64,000 nucleotides of DNA from Streptomyces termitum. GTDB lineage: Bacteria > Actinomycetota > Actinomycetes > Streptomycetales > Streptomycetaceae. Positions 44,672-53,004 of the stretch are shown here, in pieces (positions within the stretch are counted from its first letter, which is position 1; every line of letters begins with the position of its first letter). Position numbers and translations under genes: made by a program. The notes under the pieces were generated by a model. The model saw nothing but the letters and a program-made list of their open reading frames with translations, was not told the origin of the DNA and made no database searches. The stretch is from NCBI RefSeq assembly GCF_014650175.1, contig NZ_BMUL01000014.1, positions 62,001 to 126,000 on the forward strand. The letters are read 5' to 3'.

Positions 44672-44765
44672 CCGAACTTCCTACCCGGAATGACCCGGGC
44701 GAGGTTCAGAGGGTCTGCGGTCTACGGTCCCCGCACTCTCAGCGCTGTGGCGCTCCCCTGTCGGA
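44672..44765 (-). ncRNA. TPP riboswitch (THI element)
   Basis: Reading the minus strand, the leader has GGGGAGC, GCTGAGAGTGCGG, then GACCCTCTGAACCT, GGGTCATTCCGGGTAGGAAG, and closes with TTCGG pairing CCGA at the 5' end. These are the conserved sensor helices of thiamine-diphosphate riboswitches. It starts only 25 bases beyond the rlmN stop codon, so the promoter must lie within the rlmN 3' end. Confidence 0.96.
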
Positions 44766-44789
44766 ATATGCAGATGTACGAGTCCCAGA

Positions 44790-45896
44790 CTACCGTTCGG
44801 CCGCGGCGAGCTGTCCACAGGCACCGTCGATCTCCTGGCCGCGGGTGTCCCGGACGGTCACCGGCACGCCGTGGGCGGCGATCGCCTCGACGAACGCCTT
44901 CTCGTCCTCGGGCCGGGACGCGGTCCACTTCGAGCCGGGCGTCGGGTTCAGCGGGATCAGGTTGACGTGCACCCGCTTGCCCTTGAGGAGCCGGCCCAGC
45001 AGGTCGCCGCGCCACGCCTGGTCGTTGATGTCGCGGATGAGGGCGTACTCGATGGACACCCGGCGCCCGGACTTCTCGGCGTACTCCCAGGCCGCGTCCA
45101 GCACTTCCCGCACCTTCCAGCGCGTGTTCACCGGCACCAGGGTGTCCCGCAGCTCGTCGTCCGGGGCGTGCAGCGAGACCGCGAGCCGGCACTTGAAGCC
45201 CTCGTCGGCGAAGCGCAGCATCGCCGGGACCAGGCCGACCGTCGAGACGGTGATGCCGCGCTGCGACAGGCCGAGGCCGTCCGGCTCGGGGTCGGTCAGC
45301 CGGCGGATGGCGCCGACGACCCGCTTGTAGTTGGCGAGCGGCTCGCCCATGCCCATGAAGACGATGTTCGACAGCCGCGCCGGACCGCCGGGGACCTCGC
45401 CGTCCCGCAGGGCCCGCATGCCGTCCACGATCTGGTGCACGATCTCGGCGGTGGACAGGTTCCGGTCGAGCCCGGCCTGCCCGGTCGCGCAGAACGGGCA
45501 GTTCATGCCGCAGCCGGCCTGCGAGGAGATGCACATGGTCACCCGGTCCGGGTAGCGCATGAGCACCGACTCCACGAGGGTGCCGTCGTGCAGCCGCCAC
45601 AGGGTCTTGCGGGTGGTGTCGTCGTCGCAGGAGATGTGCCGCACCACCGACATCAGGTCGGGCAGCAGCTCCCCGGCCAGCTTCTCCCGCGAGGCGGCCG
45701 GGATGTCGGTCCACTCGGCGGGGTCGTGCGCGTACCGCGCGAAGTAGTGCGTCGACAGCTGCTTGGCGCGGAAGGGCTTCTCGCCGATCGCGGCGACGGC
45801 CTCCTTCCGCTCGGCGGGCGTGAGGTCGGCAAGGTGCCGCGGCGGCTTCTTGGCTCCGCGCGGGGCGACGAAAGTGAGTTCTCCGGGCTTGGGCAT
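44790..45896 (-). CDS. rlmN: 23S rRNA (adenine2503-C2) methyltransferase
   Basis: A 368-aa radical-SAM enzyme methylating A2503 of 23S rRNA (and A37 of some tRNAs). The iron-sulphur motif is CGMNCPFC. GMGEPLANY is the SAM segment, and a C-terminal Cys in IDGACGQL is the methyl-transfer cysteine. The ATG at 45896 (MPKPGELTF) is chosen; 14 upstream codons are unconserved and reach the hairpin. It follows cdsA, separated by a terminator hairpin. Confidence 0.95.
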   Translation of the reverse strand: MPKPGELTFVAPRGAKKPPRHLADLTPAERKEAVAAIGEKPFRAKQLSTHYFARYAHDPAEWTDIPAASREKLAGELLPDLMSVVRHISCDDDTTRKTLWRLHDGTLVESVLMRYPDRVTMCISSQAGCGMNCPFCATGQAGLDRNLSTAEIVHQIVDGMRALRDGEVPGGPARLSNIVFMGMGEPLANYKRVVGAIRRLTDPEPDGLGLSQRGITVSTVGLVPAMLRFADEGFKCRLAVSLHAPDDELRDTLVPVNTRWKVREVLDAAWEYAEKSGRRVSIEYALIRDINDQAWRGDLLGRLLKGKRVHVNLIPLNPTPGSKWTASRPEDEKAFVEAIAAHGVPVTVRDTRGQEIDGACGQLAAAER

Positions 45897-45926
45897 GGTT
45901 CTACCAGTGTCGCAGAGATACGACGA

Positions 45927-45956
45927 AGGGCCCGCCACTCGGAAGTGGCGGGCCCT
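45927..45956 (-). terminator. Terminator of the rpsB-to-cdsA transcription unit
   Basis: AGGGCCCGCCACT and its exact complement around a 4-base loop, between the cdsA stop (45976) and the rlmN start. Confidence 0.8.
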
Positions 45957-45975
45957 CGTGCGAGGAAACCGCAGG

Positions 45976-47085
45976 TCAGCCGGTGCCCACGAAGAGCGCC
46001 AGGAGCAGCCACACCACGGGGGCCGTCGGCAGGAGGGAGTCCAGGCGGTCCATGATCCCGCCGTGGCCGGGGAGCAGCGTCCCCATGTCCTTGATGCCGA
46101 GGTCCCGCTTGATCATCGACTCGCCGAGGTCGCCGAGCGTCGCGCTCGCCGCCACCGCGAGGCCCAGCAGCAGGCCCTGCCACCAGGCGCCGTCGTCGAT
46201 CATGAACTCCATGCACAGCGCGCCTGCCGCCATCGCGAAGGCCACCGCGCCGAAGAGTCCCTCGCGGGTCTTCCCGGGGCTGATCCGCGGCGCCAGCTTG
46301 TGCTTGCCGAAGCGCCAGCCGACCGCGTACGCCCCGGTGTCGCTGACCACCGTGAGCAGCAGGAAGGTCAGCACCCGCTGCGGACCGTCGTCGGCGGTCA
46401 GCAGCAGCGCCACGAAGGTCGCCAGGAAGGGCACGTAGAAGGCGGCGAAGACGCCCGCCGTGACGTCCTTCAGGTAGCCCTCGGGGGGCTCCGTCATCCG
46501 CCACACGAGCACCGCGAGCGCCGTCAGGGCCATCGCGACCCAGGCGCCCTCGGGGCCCCGCACGTATCCGGCGACGACCATCGCCGCGCCGCCGACCGCG
46601 AGCGGCACGAGCGGCGCCTTGATCGCCTTGCGCTCCTGGAGCCGGGAGGTGAGCTCCCACAGCCCGACGACCACGGCGACCGCGATCACGCCGACGAAGG
46701 CGGGCTTCCAGATGAACAGGGACGCGACGATCACCGCGCCGAGCCCGACGCCGACCCCTATCGCCGCGCCCAGGTCCCGGCCCGCGCTCTTCTTCTGCCG
46801 CGGCGCGGGGGCCGGGGACGGCGGAGGAGGCGGGACGGGGCTGGGCATGGGCTCCTGCGGGTGCTCGTGCGGGGTCTCGTCACGGAACAGGGGACCGCCC
46901 GGCTGGGCGGCCCCCCGTCCGTGTCCGTCCTGGAATCCGCCGGCGGGTACGTCGGGCACGATGGGCATGGGGCGAGTCTGCGCCGCCGCGTGCCGATCAA
47001 GGGCGGGACCCGCCGGGACGGCGTGCCCCTGGTCGGGTCCGCCCCGGCCCGGACCGGCCGGCGTCCCCCAGGATGAGTCGTTCAT
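45976..47085 (-). CDS. cdsA: Phosphatidate cytidylyltransferase
   Basis: A 369-aa membrane enzyme making CDP-diacylglycerol from phosphatidate and CTP. The Pro-rich hydrophilic N-terminus (about 95 residues) is unusually long compared with proteobacterial CdsA but normal for Streptomyces. About eight helices follow. The family signature SMIKRDLGIKDMG...PGHGGIMDRLDS is intact. Its ATG overlaps the frr stop (ATGA). Confidence 0.94.
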   Translation of the reverse strand: MNDSSWGTPAGPGRGGPDQGHAVPAGPALDRHAAAQTRPMPIVPDVPAGGFQDGHGRGAAQPGGPLFRDETPHEHPQEPMPSPVPPPPPSPAPAPRQKKSAGRDLGAAIGVGVGLGAVIVASLFIWKPAFVGVIAVAVVVGLWELTSRLQERKAIKAPLVPLAVGGAAMVVAGYVRGPEGAWVAMALTALAVLVWRMTEPPEGYLKDVTAGVFAAFYVPFLATFVALLLTADDGPQRVLTFLLLTVVSDTGAYAVGWRFGKHKLAPRISPGKTREGLFGAVAFAMAAGALCMEFMIDDGAWWQGLLLGLAVAASATLGDLGESMIKRDLGIKDMGTLLPGHGGIMDRLDSLLPTAPVVWLLLALFVGTG

Positions 47086-47645
47086 CAGACCTCGAGGAGT
47101 TCGGCTTCCTTGTGCTTCAGGAGCTCGTCCACCTGCGCGACGTACTTCGCGGTGGTGTCGTCGAGCTCCTTCTCCGCGCGGCGGCCCTCGTCCTCGCCGA
47201 CCTCGCCGTCCTTGACCAGCTTGTCGATGGTCTCCTTGGCCTTGCGGCGGACGGAGCGGATCGAGATCTTGGAGTCCTCGGCCTTGGTCTTGGCGACCTT
47301 GATGTAGTCGCGGCGGCGCTCCTCGGTCAGCTCCGGGAAGACCACACGGATGATGTTGCCGTCGTTGCTCGGGTTGACGCCGAGGTCCGAGTCGCGGATC
47401 GCCTGCTCGATGTTGCGCAGCGCGCTCTTGTCGAACGGGGTCACCACGGCCATGCGCGGCTCCGGCACCGAGAACGAGGCCAGCTGGTTGATGGGCGTGA
47501 TGGCACCGTAGTAGTCCGCCACGATCTTGTTGAACATCGCCGGGTGCGCACGGCCGGTGCGGATCGCGGCGAAGTCCTCCTTGGCGACCACGACGGCCTT
47601 CTCCATCTTCTCCTCGGCCTCGAGGAGGGTCTCTTCGATCACCAC
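47085..47645 (-). CDS. frr: Ribosome recycling factor
   Basis: A 186-aa two-domain protein splitting post-termination ribosomes together with EF-G. Conserved segments: EDFAAIRTGRAHPAMF, YYGAITPINQLASFSVPEPR and RREQ-type ERRRDYIKVAK. GTG start at 47645. It overlaps cdsA by 4 bases and follows pyrH after 91 bases. Confidence 0.97.
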   Translation of the reverse strand: MVIEETLLEAEEKMEKAVVVAKEDFAAIRTGRAHPAMFNKIVADYYGAITPINQLASFSVPEPRMAVVTPFDKSALRNIEQAIRDSDLGVNPSNDGNIIRVVFPELTEERRRDYIKVAKTKAEDSKISIRSVRRKAKETIDKLVKDGEVGEDEGRRAEKELDDTTAKYVAQVDELLKHKEAELLEV

Positions 47646-47736
47646 TTGCTCCTGCGTCTCGTCGCGTTGTGTCCTGCACGGTGTACGACCGGCAGGGCTG
47701 TCGTCCAGCCCCGTGCGGGGCGGTTCCCGAATCGGG

Positions 47737-48501
47737 TCAGTCCCGCGTGCCCTGGTCGCTCACGAGCGTGCCGATCTTCTCACCCGTCACGGCCCGGGCG
47801 ATATTGCCCTCGGTGAGCAGTTCGAAGACGAGGATCGGGAGCTTGTTGTCACGGCACAGGGTGATGGCGGTGGCGTCGGCGACCTTGAGGTCCCGGGTGA
47901 TGACCTCGCCGTACTCCAGCGCGTCGAACTTGACCGCCGCGGGGTTGGCCCGGGGGTCGGAGTCGTAGACGCCGTCCACGCCGTTCTTGCCCATGAGGAG
48001 GGCCTCGGCGTCGATCTCCAGGGCGCGCTGGGCGGCGGTGGTGTCGGTGGAGAAGTAGGGCATGCCCATGCCAGCGCCGAAGATGACCACGCGGCCCTTC
48101 TCCAGGTGGCGCACGGCGCGCAGCGGGATGTACGGCTCGGCGACCTGGCCCATGGTGATGGCGGTCTGGACGCGGGAGTCGATGCCCTCCTTCTCCAGGA
48201 AGTCCTGGAGGGCGAGGCAGTTCATCACGGTGCCGAGCATGCCCATGTAGTCGGACCGGGCCCGGTCCATGCCGCGCTGCTGGAGCTCGGCACCGCGGAA
48301 GAAGTTTCCTCCGCCGATCACGATCGCGATCTCGGCGCCGTCCCGGACGACGGCCGCGATCTCGCGCGCGATGGCGTGCACGACGTCGGGGTCGACGCCG
48401 AGACCGGTGCCGCCGGAGAAGGCTTCCCCGGACAGCTTCAGCATGTAGCGGCCGAGCTTCTTGTCGCTGTTGTCGTCGCCCTGTACGGCGCCCTGATTCA
48501 T
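47737..48501 (-). CDS. pyrH: UMP kinase
   Basis: A 254-aa hexameric amino-acid-kinase-fold enzyme phosphorylating UMP to UDP. YMLKLSGEAFSGG is the phosphate loop. IVIGGGNFFRG and AGMGMPYFSTDTTAAQRA are family motifs. The start at 48501 has GAGGAG eight bases upstream. The long gap to tsf contains two hairpins (below). Confidence 0.97.
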   Translation of the reverse strand: MNQGAVQGDDNSDKKLGRYMLKLSGEAFSGGTGLGVDPDVVHAIAREIAAVVRDGAEIAIVIGGGNFFRGAELQQRGMDRARSDYMGMLGTVMNCLALQDFLEKEGIDSRVQTAITMGQVAEPYIPLRAVRHLEKGRVVIFGAGMGMPYFSTDTTAAQRALEIDAEALLMGKNGVDGVYDSDPRANPAAVKFDALEYGEVITRDLKVADATAITLCRDNKLPILVFELLTEGNIARAVTGEKIGTLVSDQGTRD

Positions 48502-48528
48502 GGAGATCTCCTCGTGCACATACGAAGA

Positions 48529-48576
48529 AGGCCATTGCCCTGGGTCCCTCGTGGGTTTCCCGTACGGCAATGGCCT
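48529..48576 (-). terminator. Hairpin upstream of pyrH
   Basis: AGGCCATTGCC at 48529-48539 and its complement at 48566-48576, in the tsf-pyrH gap. A partial terminator, or part of the pyrH leader. Confidence 0.5.
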
Positions 48577-48592
48577 CCTCGTCACATCCGCG

Positions 48593-48618
48593 GTCGTCCC
48601 GCGCGGGGCGGGACGACT
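48593..48618 (-). terminator. Hairpin after tsf
   Basis: GTCGTCCCGC / GCGGGACGAC-type stem about 50 bases past the tsf stop, probably terminating rpsB-tsf transcripts. Confidence 0.6.
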
Positions 48619-48665
48619 GTCTCAGACCCTACCCGGGTCCGGTGTCCGTCGCGTGGGCGAAGGAC

Positions 48666-49502
48666 TCAGATGCCGACCTTGATGCGGCTGAAGCGCTTCA
48701 GGGTGACACCGGCCTCGTCCAGGATCTGCTGGACGGACTTCTTGTTGTCCAGCGCGTACGGCTGGCCGAGCAGCGTGGCGTCCTTGAAGAAGCCGTTCAC
48801 GCGACCCTCGACGATCTTGGCGATCGCGGCCTCGGGCTTGCCCTCGGCGCGGGTGGTCTCCTCGGCGATGCGGCGCTCGGACTCGACGACCTCGGCCGGG
48901 ACGTCCTCACGGGTGAGGTACTTCGGCGCGAAGGCGGCGATGTGCTGGGCGACACCCTTGGCGACCTCGGCGTTCTCCTTGTCGAACTCGACGAGGACAC
49001 CGATCTGCGGCGGGAGGTCCGGCATGGTGCGGTGCATGTACGCGGAGACGTAGCCGTCCGCGTAGGCCGCGAAGCGGTCCAGGACGATCTTCTCGCCGAG
49101 GTTGGCGTTGGCCTCGTCCACGAAGGCCTGGACGGTCTTGCCGGCCTCGATCTCGGAGGCGAGCAGGGCCTCGATGTCGGCCGGCTTGGTGGCGGCGACG
49201 TGGGCGGCGAGGGCGTTGGCGACGGCGAGGAACTTGTCACCCTTGGCGACGAAGTCCGTCTCGCACTTCAGCTCGACGATGACGCCGGAGGTGTTGTCGT
49301 CGGCGATGAGGGAGACCACGGCGCCGTTCTCGGCGGAGCGGCCCTCGCGCTTGGCGACGCCCTTCTGGCCCTTGATGCGCAGGGCCTCGACGGCCTTGTC
49401 GACATCGCCGTCGGCCTCTTCGAGGGCCTTCTTGCAGTCCATCATGCCGGCGCCGGTGAGCTCGCGGAGCTTCTTGACGTCAGCGGCGGTGTAGTTCGCC
49501 AT
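48666..49502 (-). CDS. tsf: Elongation factor Ts
   Basis: A 278-aa nucleotide exchange factor for EF-Tu. The N-terminal UBA-like domain is followed by LRELTGAGMMDCKKAL; CETDFVAKGD and later GVLVEFDKENAEV are family signatures. 115 bases from rpsB, with an intergenic hairpin that probably lowers its expression relative to rpsB. Confidence 0.97.
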   Translation of the reverse strand: MANYTAADVKKLRELTGAGMMDCKKALEEADGDVDKAVEALRIKGQKGVAKREGRSAENGAVVSLIADDNTSGVIVELKCETDFVAKGDKFLAVANALAAHVAATKPADIEALLASEIEAGKTVQAFVDEANANLGEKIVLDRFAAYADGYVSAYMHRTMPDLPPQIGVLVEFDKENAEVAKGVAQHIAAFAPKYLTREDVPAEVVESERRIAEETTRAEGKPEAAIAKIVEGRVNGFFKDATLLGQPYALDNKKSVQQILDEAGVTLKRFSRIKVGI

Positions 49503-49552
49503 GAGTCTGTTTCTCTCTCGAAGTCTGAACGATCTGCGAAGACCTTCGGCGG

Positions 49553-49583
49553 GACGGCGGGGGCTTCATGGGCCCCCGCCGTC
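49553..49583 (-). terminator. Attenuator hairpin between rpsB and tsf
   Basis: GACGGCGGGGGC pairs exactly with GCCCCCGCCGTC around a 7-base loop, 35 bases past the rpsB stop. Confidence 0.75.
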
Positions 49584-49617
49584 ACCTGCCGTGGTTTTCT
49601 TCCGGAGTGCGGAAGGG

Positions 49618-50520
49618 TCAGGCCTGCTCGGCCTCGGCGGCCGGAGCCTCGGCGGCCGGGGTCTCGACCTCGGCCTCGGCCTCGACGGCCTTCTCGGTCT
49701 CGGCGGAGGCCTGGACCTCGGCGGCGGGCTCGTCGGCCTTCTTCTCGCCCTCGAGCAGGTCGCGCTCCCACTCGGCGAGGGGCTCGCCGGCGGCCTTCTC
49801 GCCCGGCTTCGAGTCACCGGTCGCGGCACCGGAACGGGCGATGAGGCCCTCGGCGACGGCGTCGGCGATCACGCGGGTGAGCAGGGTGACGGAGCGGATC
49901 GCGTCGTCGTTGCCCGGGATCTTGTAGTCGACCTCGTCGGGGTCGCAGTTGGTGTCGAGGATCGCGACGACCGGGATGTTGAGCTTGCGAGCCTCGCCGA
50001 CGGCGATGTGCTCCTTCTTGGTGTCGACGATCCAGACGGCGCTGGGCACCTTCTGCATCTCGCGGATACCACCGAGGGTCTTCTCCAGCTTGGCCTTCTC
50101 GCGGGAGAGGACCAGGAGCTCCTTCTTGGTGAGACCCGAGGCGGCGACGTCCTCGAAGTCGATCTGCTCAAGCTCCTTGAGGCGCTGCAGACGCTTGTAG
50201 ACGGTGGAGAAGTTGGTGAGCATGCCACCGAGCCAACGCTGGTTGACGTACGGCATGCCGACACGCGTCGCCTGCTCGGCGATGGCCTCCTGGGCCTGCT
50301 TCTTCGTACCGACGAACATGACGGAGCCGCCGTGGGCGACGGTCTCCTTGACGAACTCGAAGGCGCGGTCGATGTACGACAGCGACTGGAGCAGGTCGAT
50401 GATGTAGATGCCGTTGCGCTCGGTGAAGATGAAGCGCTTCATCTTCGGGTTCCAGCGACGGGTCTGGTGACCGAAGTGGACGCCGCTCTCCAGCAGCTCC
50501 CGCATCGTGACGACGGCCAT
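49618..50520 (-). CDS. rpsB: 30S ribosomal protein S2
   Basis: A 300-aa S2 protein. The core (1-235) has LLESGVHFGHQTRRWNPKM and FVGTKKQAQEAI. The C-terminal 65 residues are an Ala/Glu-rich acidic extension typical of actinobacteria. AAGGAG lies nine bases before the ATG. The 256-base gap upstream (50521-50776) carries its promoter; no tRNA or other gene is visible there. Confidence 0.97.
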   Translation of the reverse strand: MAVVTMRELLESGVHFGHQTRRWNPKMKRFIFTERNGIYIIDLLQSLSYIDRAFEFVKETVAHGGSVMFVGTKKQAQEAIAEQATRVGMPYVNQRWLGGMLTNFSTVYKRLQRLKELEQIDFEDVAASGLTKKELLVLSREKAKLEKTLGGIREMQKVPSAVWIVDTKKEHIAVGEARKLNIPVVAILDTNCDPDEVDYKIPGNDDAIRSVTLLTRVIADAVAEGLIARSGAATGDSKPGEKAAGEPLAEWERDLLEGEKKADEPAAEVQASAETEKAVEAEAEVETPAAEAPAAEAEQA

Positions 50521-50776
50521 GGCCGTATCTCCTTGGGTTTCTCGGTTGTGTTCCTGACGCCCCGGCGCGCCGTGCCACGAAGGACCGAAAGGCGCTGCCA
50601 CCCGCCGCGAGCGACCGATGGCGGGGCGTGCGAAGTCGACCCGGTGACCCGGGTCGCCGTAGAAAGTGTACGGGACCCCGGGAGCCCCGGGTGACGGCGT
50701 TGTCCACAGCCACCCGGTCGTCCACAGAAAACGGCCGCCCCCGGCACACCCCGCCCACCCCGGGCAGGCTCGTCCC

Positions 50777-51229
50777 ATGCACACCACGACCACGTTCCTG
50801 CTCGCCCTGCTGACCCTCTGGCCCGTCGGCCCGCCACCCCCCGACGTGGTGCGCGGCTGGCACCCGCCCGCCGGCCCCTACGCCCCCGGCCACCGCGGCG
50901 TCGACCTCGCCGCCCCCGAGGGCACCACCGTCCTCGCCCCCGCCGCGGGCACCGTCACCTTCGCCGGCCCCGTCGGCGGCCGCGGCGCCGTCACCCTCAC
51001 CCTCTCCGGCACCGGTACGCCCCCGCTCCGCACCACCTTCACCCCGGTCACCCCCCTCGTGAAACCCGGCGACCGCGTCCCCGCCGGCACCCCCCTGGCC
51101 CGCGTCTCCCCCGGCACCCACTGCCCCCGCACCTGCCTCCACTGGGGCCTCCTGCGCGACCGCACCTACCTCGACCCCCTCCGCCTCCTCCACCGGAGCC
51201 CGTCCCGCCTCCTCCCCCTCAGGCGGTGA
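50777..51229 (+). CDS. M23-family peptidase (LytM domain), short
   Basis: A 150-aa protein with a short N-terminal hydrophobic segment (FLLALLTLWPVG) and a compact LytM/M23 domain. HRGVDLAAPEGT holds the first zinc His and Asp, and CLHWGLL holds the last His. The family cuts peptidoglycan cross-links. The middle segment is shorter than usual and the standard third His is not obvious, so activity is uncertain. It is divergent from rpsB. Confidence 0.8.
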   Translation: MHTTTTFLLALLTLWPVGPPPPDVVRGWHPPAGPYAPGHRGVDLAAPEGTTVLAPAAGTVTFAGPVGGRGAVTLTLSGTGTPPLRTTFTPVTPLVKPGDRVPAGTPLARVSPGTHCPRTCLHWGLLRDRTYLDPLRLLHRSPSRLLPLRR

Positions 51230-51307
51230 GGCGCGGGGAGGGAGGGGTGGGGTGGGCGGGGGGGGAGGGAGGGGGAGGGGGGAGGGGGAAACGGAAAGGG
51301 AGGGAAG
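51230..51307 (+). repeat. Homopurine G-rich tract
   Basis: About 78 bases that are nearly all G and A, with many runs of three to nine G, in the convergent gap between the M23 and TetR genes. It has quadruplex or H-DNA potential. Confidence 0.75.
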
Positions 51308-51308
51308 G

Positions 51309-51899
51309 TCAGGCGGAGGGGCCGGTGGCGCCGTGGAGGGCCATGGAGACGGCGGCTTCGGCGATGCGGGCGGGGTCCTCGGCGGCGCCGAGTTCGAGGC
51401 GGCGGACGGCCGCGTCGACGACGCCCTGGAGGAGCATGGCGCCGAGGCGGGGTTCCGGCATGCCGAGGGCGGCGAGGGCCTCGACGACGAGGGTGACGAG
51501 GCCGCCGTGGGCGGCGCGGATCTTCTCGCGGGCGCCGTCGTCGAGCTCGCCGGCGGAGATGGCGACGACGGCCCGGTGGCGGCGGTCGCCGACCAGGTCG
51601 AGCTGGGTGCGGACGTACGCCTCGACCTTGGCCTCGGGGGTGTCGGCGGCGGCCATGGCGGCCTCGACCTCGGCGGCCCAGACGGGGAAGTCGACGGCGC
51701 AGAGCTCTTCGACGACGGCGGCGCGGGAGCGGAAGTACTCGTAGACCGACGAGCGGGCGAGTCCGGTGCGCTCGGCGAGTGCGGGGAAGGTCAGCGCCTC
51801 CGTCCCGCCCTCGGACAACAGGGAACGCGCGGCGTCCAGGAGGGCGCCGCGCTGCATGGTCCGGTGCTCGGCCACCGAGGCCGCTCGAATCCTGGGCAC
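51309..51899 (-). CDS. TetR-family transcriptional regulator
   Basis: A 196-aa repressor. The HTH at about 15-60 includes RSLLSEGGTEALTFPALAER and ARSSVYEYFRSRAA. An Ala-rich ligand domain follows. The GTG start at 51899 sits six bases after TACAGT, a -10-like box, which suggests a leaderless transcript. It neighbours whiG but is not co-directionally overlapping; targets are unknown. Confidence 0.88.
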   Translation of the reverse strand: MPRIRAASVAEHRTMQRGALLDAARSLLSEGGTEALTFPALAERTGLARSSVYEYFRSRAAVVEELCAVDFPVWAAEVEAAMAAADTPEAKVEAYVRTQLDLVGDRRHRAVVAISAGELDDGAREKIRAAHGGLVTLVVEALAALGMPEPRLGAMLLQGVVDAAVRRLELGAAEDPARIAEAAVSMALHGATGPSA

Positions 51900-51928
51900 G
51901 GCTCCACTGTACGACCGGTGGGGCGGGC

Positions 51929-52765
51929 TCAGCGTCCGACGTCGGCCAGTTTGGCGCGGAGCTGGAGGACGGATTTGGTGTGGATCTGGCTGACGCGGCT
52001 CTCGGTGACGCCGAGGACGTGGCCGATCTCGGCCAGGGTGAGGCCCTCGTAGTAGTAGAGGGTGACGACGGTCTTCTCCCGTTCGGGGAGGGTGTTGATG
52101 GCGCGGGCCAGCAGTCGGCGCAGTTCGCGGTCCTCGGCGACCTCGACGGGGTTGTCGGCGGCCGTGTCCTCCAGGGTGTCCATGAGGGAGAGGCGGTCGC
52201 CGCCCTCGCCGCCGACGTGCAGGAGCTCTTCGAGGGCGACGACGTTGGCGAGGGACAACTGGCTGAAGACGGCGTGGAGTTCTTCGAGCTGGATGCCGAG
52301 TTCGGCGGCGACCTCGCTCTCGCTGGGGGTGCGGCGGAGCTGGGCTTCGAGGGTGGCGTAGGCGCGCTCGACGTTGCGGGCCTTCTGGCGGACGGAGCGG
52401 GGGATCCAGTCGAGGGCGCGCAGTTCGTCGATCATCGCGCCGCGGATGCGGGTGATGGCGTAGGTCTCGAACTTGATGGCGCGCTCGACGTCGAACTTCT
52501 CGATGGCGTCGATGAGCCCGAAGACCCCGGAGGAGACGAAGTCGGCCTGTTCGACGTTGGAGGGCAGGCCGACGCTGACGCGTCCGGCGACGTATTTGAC
52601 GAGGGGCGAGTAGTGCAGGATCAGCTGCTCCCGCAGCCGCTCGTCGCCGGTGGCCTTGTAGGAGCGCCACAGCTCGTCGAGCGAGGTCGGCGCGGGCGGC
52701 CTCGCGGTGCCCCGGGCTGCGGGGGGCACCGCGGCGCGGTCAGACCCGGAGGTGTGCTGGGGCAT
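51929..52765 (-). CDS. whiG: RNA polymerase sigma factor WhiG (sporulation)
   Basis: A 278-aa FliA/SigD-type sigma factor that commits aerial hyphae to sporulation in Streptomyces. Region 2 contains QADFVSSGVFGLIDAIEKFD and KFETYAITRIRGAMIDELRALDWIPRSVR; region 4 ends in LTLAEIGHVLGVTESRVSQIHTKSVL. The start at 52765 (MPQHTSGSD) has AAGG upstream; the ORF is open 47 codons further but those are not conserved. Regulated in other species by BldD and by the anti-sigma RsiG with c-di-GMP. Confidence 0.96.
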   Translation of the reverse strand: MPQHTSGSDRAAVPPAARGTARPPAPTSLDELWRSYKATGDERLREQLILHYSPLVKYVAGRVSVGLPSNVEQADFVSSGVFGLIDAIEKFDVERAIKFETYAITRIRGAMIDELRALDWIPRSVRQKARNVERAYATLEAQLRRTPSESEVAAELGIQLEELHAVFSQLSLANVVALEELLHVGGEGGDRLSLMDTLEDTAADNPVEVAEDRELRRLLARAINTLPEREKTVVTLYYYEGLTLAEIGHVLGVTESRVSQIHTKSVLQLRAKLADVGR

Positions 52766-53004
52766 GCGTCGCCTTGAGCCGTTCTGCTGTCGGGTGTGTC
52801 GGTCGGGGTGTCCTGCGGGGATTGGGGGTGAGCGTAGCGTGAGTGCGCTGTCGCGGTGAGCGAACGGGGGTGGACGGCGCCGGGCGGGGTGGGCGTGGTC
52901 GGCCACATCTTCGAACCGGGGCCGTGGCGCGCGTCGGCCCCTCGGGTACGGCCGAGAGAACTCGATTGCTCATCGCCTTCACCTTTTCACCCGAATGCTC
53001 CGGG

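Noticed and set aside
44790..45714. Antisense frame overlapping rlmN
   Set aside because: Arg/Gly/Ala-rich shadow; rlmN has all radical-SAM motifs on the annotated frame.
50521..50776. rpsB leader as a ribosomal-protein autoregulatory RNA
   Set aside because: No conserved fold could be recognised by eye; left as an ordinary promoter region.
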